Shown here in pieces: positions 8,154 to 15,183 of a DNA stretch of 21,317 nt. The position numbers were made by a program, and so were the translations under genes. The notes beneath the pieces were generated by a model, which was not told where the DNA came from, made no database searches, and saw nothing but the letters and a program-made list of their open reading frames with translations. This stretch comes from a bacterium (GTDB taxonomy: Bacteria; Cyanobacteriota; Vampirovibrionia; Gastranaerophilales; Gastranaerophilaceae). Position 1 is the stretch's first letter; the number at the start of each line of letters is the position of its first letter. The stretch is taken from NCBI GenBank assembly GCA_024408905.1, contig JAKSUP010000002.1, positions 1 through 21,317 of the forward strand, read 5' to 3'.

Positions 8154-9051
8154 CCTGAGCGCCGGAAACGATTTCAACAAGTTCTTGCGTAATAGCAGCT
8201 TGACGTGCTTTGTTATAGTCAATTGTTAAAGTATTAATCATTTCTTCAGCATTGTTGGATGCAGCCGACATTGCAGTCATCCTAGATGCCAACTCACTAG
8301 CATTTGCTTCTAACAATGCTTGGAAGATAGAATTTGTTATATACATCGGTACAAGCTTTTGCAAAACAGCACTAGCAGAAGGTTCAAAATCCATTATTGG
8401 ATCCAATTCATGAGTTTCGGCCTTTTCAACTTTTACAGGTAAAATTGTCCAATCAACAATATTGTATGACATCATATTGTTAAAATGGGTTGTTATTACA
8501 TTAATTTTGTCTATTTTTCCGTCAACAAAATCTTGTGCAATATCTTCAGATATCAAATTTGCACCTGTGGCAGTTGGGTCATTTGCAACAGCTACATAAC
8601 CTTTTTTTACTTCAAAGTCGCCAGCTTTATGTTTAAAAGCAGAAATTGCCTTTTGCCCTACCGGATAAATAACCGTTTTAATTCCTTGCGCTGTGTTATC
8701 ATTAATGCGCTTCAGCGTCATTTTAATAATATTAGCGTTATATGCTCCGGCAAGACCTTTGTTTGATGTTATGACCAATAGTCCTTCCGTTTTAATTTCA
8801 CGCTTTACCAAAAGTTCAGGGTAATTTTCGAGTCCGCGTTCTACTTTCAAGCCTGTTGTTGAATATTCTTGAACAGATGCCAACAACTTTCTAAAAAGCA
8901 ATAACAATTCATCTGAAAACGGTCTTGCTGCTTTAACTGTATTCTCAGCTTTTTTAACTTTTGCAGCAGCAACCATTTTCATAGCTTTCGTAATCTTTTT
9001 AGTATTTTGTACGCTTGATATTCTGCTTTTTATATCTTTTAAGTTTGGCAT
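8146..9051 (-). CDS. atpG: F1Fo ATP synthase subunit gamma
   Basis: Gamma is the central rotor shaft that couples the c-ring to the alpha/beta hexamer. The protein has 301 residues. The N-terminal helix signature is MPNLKDIKSRISSVQNTKKI followed by TKAMKMVAAAKVKKAE, and the C-terminal helix has NASELASRMTAMSAASNNAEEMI, both diagnostic. It contains no cysteine and no sign of the regulatory insertion of photosynthetic gamma subunits, so thiol redox control is not expected. No Shine-Dalgarno is visible before the ATG (upstream reads CATTGAAAAAATC), unlike most genes here. It is separated from atpA by an ORF6N gene, an arrangement that should be checked. The 3' end overlaps the convergent gene at 7755-8153 by 8 bases. 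Confidence 0.96.
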   Translation of the reverse strand: MPNLKDIKSRISSVQNTKKITKAMKMVAAAKVKKAENTVKAARPFSDELLLLFRKLLASVQEYSTTGLKVERGLENYPELLVKREIKTEGLLVITSNKGLAGAYNANIIKMTLKRINDNTAQGIKTVIYPVGQKAISAFKHKAGDFEVKKGYVAVANDPTATGANLISEDIAQDFVDGKIDKINVITTHFNNMMSYNIVDWTILPVKVEKAETHELDPIMDFEPSASAVLQKLVPMYITNSIFQALLEANASELASRMTAMSAASNNAEEMINTLTIDYNKARQAAITQELVEIVSGAQAI

Positions 9052-9130
9052 GATTTTTTCAATGAATAGTGATTAGTTCGTTATAGTTTTACCAAAATTT
9101 CTACTTGTTATACTATTCAATCCTTTCTTT

Positions 9131-9652
9131 TTAGTTTCTATCTTTTATAAATCCAACTTGAGTTGGCTTTGTTCTATCAATCAGCAAATCTATTGCTTCA
9201 TATATTTGCTGCATATCATGTTTATTTTCTCTACAATGTTCAATAAAATATTTTTCTAATTCGCAAATACGTTGTGCTAAATCTTTATTTTCTATTGCCC
9301 ATTGTCGCATCTGAACAAATGTATTAATAATTTGTATATTAATTTGAATAGCTTTTTCACTATTCAACACACTGGATAACATTGCAACACCTTGTTCTGT
9401 AAAAACATATGGTAAAGTTCTTCTACCACCACGCCTACTCTTTGATATCGCATTTTGCGATGTCAAAACTTCATATTCATCTTTTGTTAATTGAAACATA
9501 AAATTACTTGGAAAACGTGAAATATTACGCTTAACAGCTTCATTTAATCTAAAAGTTTGGACTTCATACAAATTTGCCAGGTCACTGTCTATCATTATTT
9601 TATGACCACGGATTTCATATATTAAATTTTTAATTTGTATTATTGTTTCCAT
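9131..9652 (-). CDS. ORF6N-domain DNA-binding protein inserted in the ATP synthase operon
   Basis: A 173-residue protein with an N-terminal ORF6N domain (about 8-95). Family landmarks are IYEIRGHKIMIDSDLANLYEV, FRLNEAVKRNISRFPSNFMF, LTKDEYEVL, GGRRTLPYVFTEQGVAML and the following AIQINIQIINTFVQMR. A probable coiled coil runs from about 105 to 155 (ELEKYFIEH...). ORF6N proteins are phage-type antirepressor or regulator-like DNA-binding proteins, common in prophages and as single chromosomal genes. Here it lies on the same strand between atpA (71 bases away) and atpG (79 bases away). Its AAAGG lies only 3-4 bases before the ATG, a tight spacing. No integrase or other phage gene is near. Its target and its effect on ATP synthase expression are unknown. 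Confidence 0.93.
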   Translation of the reverse strand: METIIQIKNLIYEIRGHKIMIDSDLANLYEVQTFRLNEAVKRNISRFPSNFMFQLTKDEYEVLTSQNAISKSRRGGRRTLPYVFTEQGVAMLSSVLNSEKAIQINIQIINTFVQMRQWAIENKDLAQRICELEKYFIEHCRENKHDMQQIYEAIDLLIDRTKPTQVGFIKDRN

Positions 9653-9669
9653 AATCCTTTTACTTTAAC

Positions 9670-9689
9670 CTGTCATAAATTGTGACCAG
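9670..9689. promoter_or_regulatory. Imperfect dyad upstream of the ORF6N gene
   Basis: CTGTCA and TGACCAG form a 6-bp inverted repeat with one bulged base around a 7-base centre, 18 bases before the ORF6N start. It could be an operator for the ORF6N protein, but the symmetry is short and may be chance. Confidence 0.25.
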
Positions 9690-9723
9690 TTACTTACTAT
9701 AAATAAAGTTTTGCTTTCTTATC

Positions 9724-11235
9724 CTATAAAGTTTTTACATATGCGTCTAATTGAGCTTTTAGTGCTTCTTTATCTTCATCAGATAATTTATCACCTGAGT
9801 TTAATTTTTTATCCAATTCAGGCATATTTGCACCAAAGTACTCAAACCAATCGTTCTTGAATTCGTTAATTTTCTTATTATCAACTTCATCCAAATAACC
9901 TTCGTTTGCTGCAAACAAGATTGTAACTTGTTGAGCAACCGTCAACGGTTTATATTGAGGTTGTTTAAGAACTTCCGTAAGTTTTTGACCTCTCAACAAT
10001 TGTTTCTTTGTTGCAGCATCAAGGTCTGATGCAAATTGAGCAAACGCTTCCAGTTCTCTAAATTGAGCTAAGTCAAGACGAAGTTTACCTGCTACTTGTT
10101 TAATACCTTTTGTTTGAGCTGCACCACCAACACGGGATACTGAAATACCTGCGTTAATAGCCGGTCTTACACCTGAGTTAAACAAAGATGATTCTAAGAA
10201 TATCTGTCCGTCAGTAATAGAAATTACGTTTGTCGGAATGTACGCAGATACGTCACCTGCTTGTGTTTCAATAATAGGTAATGCTGTAATACTTCCACCA
10301 CCTAAATCATCATTAAGCTTGACAGCTCTTTCCAACAATCTTGAGTGCAAGTAGAATACATCACCAGGATAAGCTTCACGTCCAGGTGGTCTTTTTAAAA
10401 GTAATGACATCGCACGATATGCTTGAGCATGTTTAGTCAAGTCATCATACACAATTAAAACGTGTTTACCTTGTTCCATAAATTCTTCTGCAATAGCAAC
10501 ACCTGCAAACGGTGCAATATATTGTAACGGTGCTGATTCGTTAGCAGTAGCTGATACAATAATTGAATAATCCATAGCACCATGTTTTTCTAATGTTTTA
10601 GCTAATTGAGCAACTGTTGATGCCTTTTGACCGATTGCGACATAAATACAAATAACATCGCCGCCTTTTTGGTTCAAAATTGTATCAATTGCAATAGCAG
10701 TTTTTCCTGTTTGTCTGTCACCGATAATCAATTCACGTTGACCCCTACCAATTGGAGTTAAGCCATCGATAGCTGTCAAACCTGTTTGAAGTGGTTGGTG
10801 AACAGATTTTCTTGCTACAATACCCGGAGCAACTCTTTCAATCGGACGAGTTTTATCTGTAATGATTTCGCCTTTTCCGTCAATCGGAGCGCCAGTTGGG
10901 TTAACAATTCGACCGATTAAAGCATCACCTACAGGAACAGATGCAATCCTACCTGTAGTTTTTACCGTCATACCTTCCTTAATATGCGTATATTCACCTA
11001 AGATAACAACACCAACATTGTTTTCTTCAAGGTTTAATGTAATACCTAGTGTTCCTTTGCCATCTTGGAATTCTACAAGTTCGTTTGACATTACGTTTCT
11101 CAAACCGTAAATTCTGGCAATTCCATCACCTACTTCAAGAACACTTCCTACATTTGAAACCTCTGCTTTGGCTTCGTAGTTACGAATGTTCTCTTTTAAA
11201 ATGGAACTGATTTCGTCCGGATTAATTACTGCCAT
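9724..11235 (-). CDS. atpA: F1Fo ATP synthase subunit alpha
   Basis: Alpha forms the F1 hexamer with beta and carries the non-catalytic nucleotide sites. At 503 residues it is full length. The Walker A motif is GDRQTGKT (172-179), and the Walker B strand [13 protein letters not shown] and the arginine-bearing [13 protein letters not shown] segment (about 363-375) are present. The N-terminal beta barrel ([20 protein letters not shown]) and C-terminal helical domain are intact. A strong AGAGGGG precedes the ATG. It follows atpH by 17 bases in the same operon. The beta and epsilon genes are not in the window, which fits a split, cyanobacterial-type atp organisation. The gene downstream is an ORF6N protein rather than gamma. 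Confidence 0.98.
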   Translation of the reverse strand: MAVINPDEISSILKENIRNYEAKAEVSNVGSVLEVGDGIARIYGLRNVMSNELVEFQDGKGTLGITLNLEENNVGVVILGEYTHIKEGMTVKTTGRIASVPVGDALIGRIVNPTGAPIDGKGEIITDKTRPIERVAPGIVARKSVHQPLQTGLTAIDGLTPIGRGQRELIIGDRQTGKTAIAIDTILNQKGGDVICIYVAIGQKASTVAQLAKTLEKHGAMDYSIIVSATANESAPLQYIAPFAGVAIAEEFMEQGKHVLIVYDDLTKHAQAYRAMSLLLKRPPGREAYPGDVFYLHSRLLERAVKLNDDLGGGSITALPIIETQAGDVSAYIPTNVISITDGQIFLESSLFNSGVRPAINAGISVSRVGGAAQTKGIKQVAGKLRLDLAQFRELEAFAQFASDLDAATKKQLLRGQKLTEVLKQPQYKPLTVAQQVTILFAANEGYLDEVDNKKINEFKNDWFEYFGANMPELDKKLNSGDKLSDEDKEALKAQLDAYVKTL

Positions 11236-11252
11236 TTTTTCCCCTCTTTATC

Positions 11253-11819
11253 TTATATTTTCATTAAATTCTTACTTAAATCATCTAACTTTTGACGAAC
11301 ACTATTATCAATAGTTAGTTCATCAACCTTAAATATCAAACCTGCAATAATATCATTATCAACATCCCAATCGACAATGACTTCTTTTTTTAGTTTTTCT
11401 GCAACACGAGTTTTAATTTCTTCTTTTCTTTCATCAGACAACTCAATGGCAGATACAATATTTACACGTGAAATGTTTTCAATTTCATCTAATTCTTTAG
11501 AGAATGCTTCTGTTATAGCAGGGATTAATCCTGCACGTTTTTTTAAGTTTAAAGCAAATAAGAAATTGTAAACTATCGGTAAAACTTTGTCTTGAAATAA
11601 TTTACAAAGCACAACCTGTTTTTCCTCAACAGAAACAGAAGGGTTATTGATTACTGAACTCAATTCTTCGCTTGATTCAAATGTTTCAGAAATTTCTTTT
11701 AAATTTTCTAAAACTTCTCTTTTAGAAATATTTTCATCTTCTTGAACAAGTTCAATCAGAGCCTTTGCCCATCTTTTTGAAACGAGTTCGCTATTTTTAT
11801 CTTTTATTGCTTCACTCAT
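11253..11819 (-). CDS. atpH: F1Fo ATP synthase subunit delta
   Basis: Delta (OSCP homologue) fixes the top of F1 to the peripheral b stalk. The 188-residue protein shows the OSCP pattern: an N-terminal helical domain starting at SKRWAKALIELVQEDENI, the central FLFALNLKKRAGLIPAITEAF segment, and the C-terminal strand pair DWDVDNDIIAGLIFKVDELTIDNSVRQKLDDL, where IIAGLIFKV.....D.S.R..L is the family signature. Its ATG overlaps the atpF stop as ATGA, so translation is probably coupled. AAGGAG lies about 10 bases upstream. Confidence 0.96.
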   Translation of the reverse strand: MSEAIKDKNSELVSKRWAKALIELVQEDENISKREVLENLKEISETFESSEELSSVINNPSVSVEEKQVVLCKLFQDKVLPIVYNFLFALNLKKRAGLIPAITEAFSKELDEIENISRVNIVSAIELSDERKEEIKTRVAEKLKKEVIVDWDVDNDIIAGLIFKVDELTIDNSVRQKLDDLSKNLMKI

Positions 11820-12430
11820 CTCAATTCAACTCCTTCTATTGCTTCAAGACTTTCATCAATGAATTTGTTATGCAAGTCTTGATTGTTATTTAATTCGTCA
11901 ATAATATGAGATTTTGCAACCTCAATTGATGCTATAGATGCACGTTTTAGTAATTCATTTTTAAGAACCACCCTGCTGTTTTCAATTGCTTTTTCTGTAT
12001 TTTCTTCAATAATAGAAGATGCTATTTTTGCCTCATTTAATAGCTTTTCACCAACAAGATTCGCATTTTCTTCTGATTTTTTAACTATTTCATCAATTTC
12101 TTCACCAACGTGAGCAAGGCTTTCTTCAATTGCAGAAAGTTTTGTTTCAGAGTCTGTCTTTGCTGTTTCAGAATTCTCAACAGTCGTCGCAACATTATTC
12201 ACAGATGTTTCAAGAACTTTACCAGGTTTTATAAATATGGATACAATAACAAAACATAGAACAAGACTCACAAAATTGGCAAGATTGCTTTTTATGTATA
12301 AATTATTGTTATTATGAAAAGTAACAATAAAGTTGCATAGTAAGATTAAACATAACAAGAAAAAAATGACAAATCTTGCAAGACTCCATTCATAAAATAT
12401 TTTATTGATAATATTCGTTATTTTTTCCAC
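11816..12430 (-). CDS. atpF: F1Fo ATP synthase subunit b, with an extra N-terminal membrane helix
   Basis: The peripheral stalk subunit b, 204 residues. The usual single membrane anchor is at about 49-68 (SNLANFVSLVLCFVIVSIFI), preceded by a sequence resembling the FNTDxxxTNxIN part of cyanobacterial and chloroplast b. The rest is a long charged coiled coil (about 72-190). An additional hydrophobic segment lies at about 18-37 (ARFVIFFLLCLILLCNFIVT), giving two predicted membrane helices. The start is GTG at 12428-12430 with AAGGGTG 7 bases upstream. The protein has no internal methionine, so a shorter start is unlikely. It pairs with the b' gene just upstream and overlaps atpH by 4 bases. The coiled coil is diverged, and identification leans on position between b' and delta. 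Confidence 0.88.
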   Translation of the reverse strand: MEKITNIINKIFYEWSLARFVIFFLLCLILLCNFIVTFHNNNNLYIKSNLANFVSLVLCFVIVSIFIKPGKVLETSVNNVATTVENSETAKTDSETKLSAIEESLAHVGEEIDEIVKKSEENANLVGEKLLNEAKIASSIIEENTEKAIENSRVVLKNELLKRASIASIEVAKSHIIDELNNNQDLHNKFIDESLEAIEGVELR

Positions 12431-12442
12431 AATGTAACACCC

Positions 12443-12913
12443 TTATTCATATAACACTTTATCAACTTTTTCATTATCAATACTTTGGATTTCACTTCTA
12501 TAGCCCAAAACTTTTTCGACAATATCATTTGCCAAATCAGCCATACGGCCTTTTAAATTTTCCTTGACTTCATTAGCTTGTCTATCAAGTTCATCTTTGG
12601 AAATATTTAACTTTTCTTTGGCTTTACTTTGAGCCTCATTAATAGTTTCAGCTTTTTTAGTTTTAAATCCAAAAAGTGTGCTCAAATAAGTTTCTCTCGC
12701 CCCATTTTTAGCCTTCAATAATTTTTCAGCTTTTTCATTGGTTAATTCCTCTGATTTTGTATTATTGTCCGTTGCAGATTTATAATTTTCATCAATGAAA
12801 TTCTGCCTTTTTTCCATAATACTCAAAATCGGAGCATACAAAACTTTGTTCATCAAAAAGACAAACAAGATGAATGTAACTATTGTTGCTAAAAATGTTC
12901 CGTTGAATTCCAT
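12443..12913 (-). CDS. atpF': F1Fo ATP synthase subunit b' (second b-type subunit)
   Basis: A 156-residue b-type stalk subunit. It has a short N-terminus, one membrane helix at about 5-26 (GTFLATIVTFILFVFLMNKVLY), then APILSIMEKRQNFIDENYKSA and a long charged coiled coil, matching b' subunits (helix, then Kxxy.Pi...me.R...i). Having separate b and b' genes in tandem is typical of cyanobacteria and photosynthetic bacteria, where the stalk is a b/b' heterodimer. It begins 6 bases after atpE and ends 12 bases before atpF. No clear Shine-Dalgarno is seen (GGG about 10 bases upstream), so coupling to atpE is likely. Confidence 0.92.
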   Translation of the reverse strand: MEFNGTFLATIVTFILFVFLMNKVLYAPILSIMEKRQNFIDENYKSATDNNTKSEELTNEKAEKLLKAKNGARETYLSTLFGFKTKKAETINEAQSKAKEKLNISKDELDRQANEVKENLKGRMADLANDIVEKVLGYRSEIQSIDNEKVDKVLYE

Positions 12914-12919
12914 TATTTA

Positions 12920-13165
12920 TTAACCCATCATTCCAGACAATCTTAACGCTATAACCAACGCATAAATTGCACAAGCTTCTGCTAAAGCTGCACCTAATAA
13001 AAAGAAACCAAATGCTTTACCTGCGATTTCCGGTTGTCTTGAAATGCCCTCAATCAAACCTTTTGTTGCCAAACCAAGACCAAGACCAGCACCAATTGCA
13101 CCGAAACCGATTGCTATACCTGCACCTAACTTTGACATTTCTGTAACTGTTTGTAAATCTAACAT
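12920..13165 (-). CDS. atpE: F1Fo ATP synthase subunit c
   Basis: The c-ring proteolipid, 81 residues in two membrane helices joined by the conserved polar loop ISRQPE (41-46). Helix 1 has the glycine-rich GFGAIGAGLGLGLATKG. The ion-binding carboxylate is Glu63 in AALAEACAIYAL. The Na+-ring signature (Gln in helix 1, Ser/Thr after the Glu) is absent: helix 1 has Leu at the GxGxG site and Ala follows the Glu, so proton coupling is inferred. A strong AAGGAG with good spacing precedes the ATG, consistent with the high copy of c per complex. It lies 40 bases after atpB and 6 bases before atpF'. Confidence 0.97.
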   Translation of the reverse strand: MLDLQTVTEMSKLGAGIAIGFGAIGAGLGLGLATKGLIEGISRQPEIAGKAFGFFLLGAALAEACAIYALVIALRLSGMMG

Positions 13166-13205
13166 AATTTTCTCCTTTATATTTTATCTATAATATATTT
13201 ATATT

Positions 13206-13898
13206 TTATCCTTCATCATTAATCGCAGATGCAATATAAACAACTGTAAGCATTGTAAATACAAGCGCTTGTATGCATGCAACCATAACTTCAAATAGCA
13301 TTGCCGGAAATGCCCCAAAAGCAAACAATCCTAACAACGTTCCGACAAGGATTTCTCCAGCTAATATATTGCCAAAAAGTCGCAGTGCTAACGTTAATGG
13401 TCTTGTAAACATATCAAGAATTTCGACTAAAAATTCTATAATATCTGAAATTCCAAAACCTTTAAAGAAAAATCTAGCACCTTTCTTCATAATACCGGTA
13501 GCTACATAATAAACCAAAACAATTATTGCTAGTCCTGCCGTCAGATTAATGTCGTTAGTAGGTGATGCAAGCTCACCACTTTTTAATTCCATTATCTTCC
13601 AAGGCAATTGTCCCATCAGGTTTGCTGTCACAATAAACAAAAATAATGACGCAATTAGCGGGAAGTGTTTTTTACCATCTCTACCTATCATGCTATCAGT
13701 CAAATTTTTGAAATATCCAAGCACAGATTCAAATACATATTGAAGTTTGCTTGGGAAAATTGACAAATTTCTTGTTGCAATAAAAGAAACAACAAGTAAA
13801 AACAACATTGCTGCCCACATTGTAACAAGGGTATCCATATTGAAATCAACAGGATGACCTGCTATAACCGTATTTACAATCCAATGTCCTTCGCTCAC
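13206..13898 (-). CDS. atpB: F1Fo ATP synthase subunit a
   Basis: Subunit a forms the two proton half-channels against the c-ring. The 230-residue protein has five to six hydrophobic helices. The essential arginine is Arg173 in TRPLTLALRLFGNILAGE, followed by Glu182. The PW/LMGQLPW segment (95-100) and the C-terminal AxVFTMLTVVYIASAI (211-226) are also typical. The start is GTG at 13896-13898 with AGAGG about 8 bases upstream. It is the first subunit gene of the ATP synthase cluster and has its own likely promoter. An atpI gene is not present; yidC lies directly upstream. Confidence 0.97.
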   Translation of the reverse strand: MSEGHWIVNTVIAGHPVDFNMDTLVTMWAAMLFLLVVSFIATRNLSIFPSKLQYVFESVLGYFKNLTDSMIGRDGKKHFPLIASLFLFIVTANLMGQLPWKIMELKSGELASPTNDINLTAGLAIIVLVYYVATGIMKKGARFFFKGFGISDIIEFLVEILDMFTRPLTLALRLFGNILAGEILVGTLLGLFAFGAFPAMLFEVMVACIQALVFTMLTVVYIASAINDEG

Positions 13899-13941
13899 CC
13901 GGACTTCCTCTCTTCTTATGTAGAGTATAACTCTCTATGCA

Positions 13942-13970
13942 ATTCTACCATATTCAAATGACTTTTACAA
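13942..13970 (-). promoter_or_regulatory. Predicted promoter of the ATP synthase operon
   Basis: On the minus strand TTGTAA (13965-13970) is followed after 17 bases by TAGAAT (13942-13947). A start site near 13935 would give a leader of roughly 37 bases. That leader contains a small perfect inverted repeat, AGAGT TAT ACTCT, before the ribosome binding site. Transcription from yidC may also read in. Confidence 0.55.
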
Positions 13971-14003
13971 GTACAACATACAGAGGAAAATTTCATTTAT
14001 ATA

Positions 14004-15089
14004 CTAATTTTTGTCCTGCACCGGTTTTGCGTTTTCAACTACATCATCATCGATTTTTTCAGCTTTTTTAGCATCTTCAAGTTCTAGCTGTTTATTAATG
14101 ATAACAGTTTGCGCAACTTGGAAACAATTTGATGCAATCAAATAAAGTAATACGCCGGCAGGAATAGGAATGATTACAAAAGTGAAAGTCAACATAATAG
14201 GCATAAATGTATTCATTGACTTCTGCATAGCTGCCTGTGCCGGATCTTGATTAGAATTTTTATTCATTGCCATCATAGCTTTTTGAGAGAATATCATAGT
14301 AATTGCAAACAAAGCAATCAAAAGCATTACATCATAATGGAAAGAAGTTTTGACTTCTTTTGTCGGAACACTTGCTACCAACAAGTCCCCTTTTCTCTCA
14401 AAATTGATTAATTCTGATTCTTTGCTTTGAACATCCATTACATCAATTTCTGCTTTTTCAATCTTATCAAGCTCAGAGAACTTCATGTTCAAATTATCTA
14501 AACTAATTTTTAAATCAACATTTTCGCCCGGTTTAAGTTCGCCTTGAACTTCTACTGATTTGTTAGGCTTTTCAATTTTAACTTTTTCAACAGGTTCATC
14601 TATACCTTTCAAATAAACTTTTGCAGTCTTACCTGACATAAAAGTGTCATATTTACCAACTCCTAAAGTTCCATCATGAGATACACCTGCTGATGTTTTT
14701 AGAGTTGCATCAAGTCTGTTTATAAACAAGAAATGAGAATCCCCCGCCATTTGTATAAATTGAGGACTCATTAAAGATGAATACAATAAAATGAATATAG
14801 GCATTTGGATTAATAATGGAAAACACCCTGCCATCGGATTGAATTTATGCTCTTTATAAAACTCCATCATCTTTTGCTGCATTTTTTGAGGATCGCTCTT
14901 ATAACGCTCTTGAATAGCCTTCATTTTTGGCTGTAACAACTGCATTGTTCTCATAGAACGCTGTTGTGATACCCCCAAAGGCCACATAGCTGCTCTTACC
15001 AAAATAGTAAGTAATATAATTCCGATGCCATAGCTTCCAAACAATGATAAAGCTTTTAATACATTAATGGTTAGTGTTGTAAAATCCAT
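14004..15089 (-). CDS. yidC: Membrane protein insertase YidC (Oxa1 family) with a large insertion
   Basis: YidC inserts small membrane proteins, including ATP synthase subunits a and c, which fits its place directly upstream of atpB and atpE. The 361-residue protein has the conserved core: a first helix with the groove arginine (LLTILVRAAMWPL, Arg32), the cytosolic helical hairpin MKAIQERYKSDPQKMQQKMMEFYKEH, PMAGCFPLLIQMPIFILLYSSL (85-106), and later helices at 254-270 and about 294-330 (IPIPAGVLLYLIASN). A hydrophilic region of about 120 residues (roughly 125-248), probably beta-rich, separates the second and third of these helices. It lacks the N-terminal P1 domain of proteobacterial YidC. 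AGGGAAG precedes the ATG. Confidence 0.95.
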   Translation of the reverse strand: MDFTTLTINVLKALSLFGSYGIGIILLTILVRAAMWPLGVSQQRSMRTMQLLQPKMKAIQERYKSDPQKMQQKMMEFYKEHKFNPMAGCFPLLIQMPIFILLYSSLMSPQFIQMAGDSHFLFINRLDATLKTSAGVSHDGTLGVGKYDTFMSGKTAKVYLKGIDEPVEKVKIEKPNKSVEVQGELKPGENVDLKISLDNLNMKFSELDKIEKAEIDVMDVQSKESELINFERKGDLLVASVPTKEVKTSFHYDVMLLIALFAITMIFSQKAMMAMNKNSNQDPAQAAMQKSMNTFMPIMLTFTFVIIPIPAGVLLYLIASNCFQVAQTVIINKQLELEDAKKAEKIDDDVVENAKPVQDKN

Positions 15090-15122
15090 AGTCTCTTCCC
15101 TAAAACTTTTGTGATACTAAAA

Positions 15123-15144
15123 AGGGTACGAAATATCGTACCCT
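15123..15144 (-). terminator. Rho-independent terminator of the fliL-fliM-fliN operon
   Basis: On the minus strand a 9-bp stem AGGGTACGA / TCGTACCCT with a TATT loop is followed by TTTTTAG. It lies about 40 bases after the fliN stop, separates the flagellar genes from yidC, and overlaps the start region of a predicted yidC promoter. Confidence 0.75.
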
Positions 15145-15147
15145 CTA

Positions 15148-15176
15148 AAAATACTTTAAATATACCCTAAAGTCAA
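15148..15176 (-). promoter_or_regulatory. Predicted promoter of yidC
   Basis: TTGACT (15171-15176) and TATTTT (15148-15153) on the minus strand are separated by exactly 17 bases. The expected start site, near 15141, falls at the beginning of the terminator hairpin, so the yidC transcript would carry that hairpin at its 5' end. Confidence 0.5.
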
Positions 15177-15183
15177 GAAAAGT

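Noticed and set aside
8485..8766. 93-codon plus-strand frame inside atpG
   Set aside because: Antisense shadow of a strongly conserved gene; the composition is rich in Cys, Phe and Asn as expected from a complementary frame.
8146..9051. Photosynthetic-type redox-regulated gamma subunit
   Set aside because: There is no cysteine in the protein and no regulatory insertion at the expected position, so redox control was not claimed.
9131..9652. Part of a prophage or insertion sequence around the ORF6N gene
   Set aside because: No integrase, transposase, terminal inverted repeats or other phage genes are present; both sides are ordinary ATP synthase genes.
12792..12974. 60-codon minus-strand frame across the atpE-atpF' junction
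   Set aside because: It overlaps two confident ATP synthase genes in another frame.
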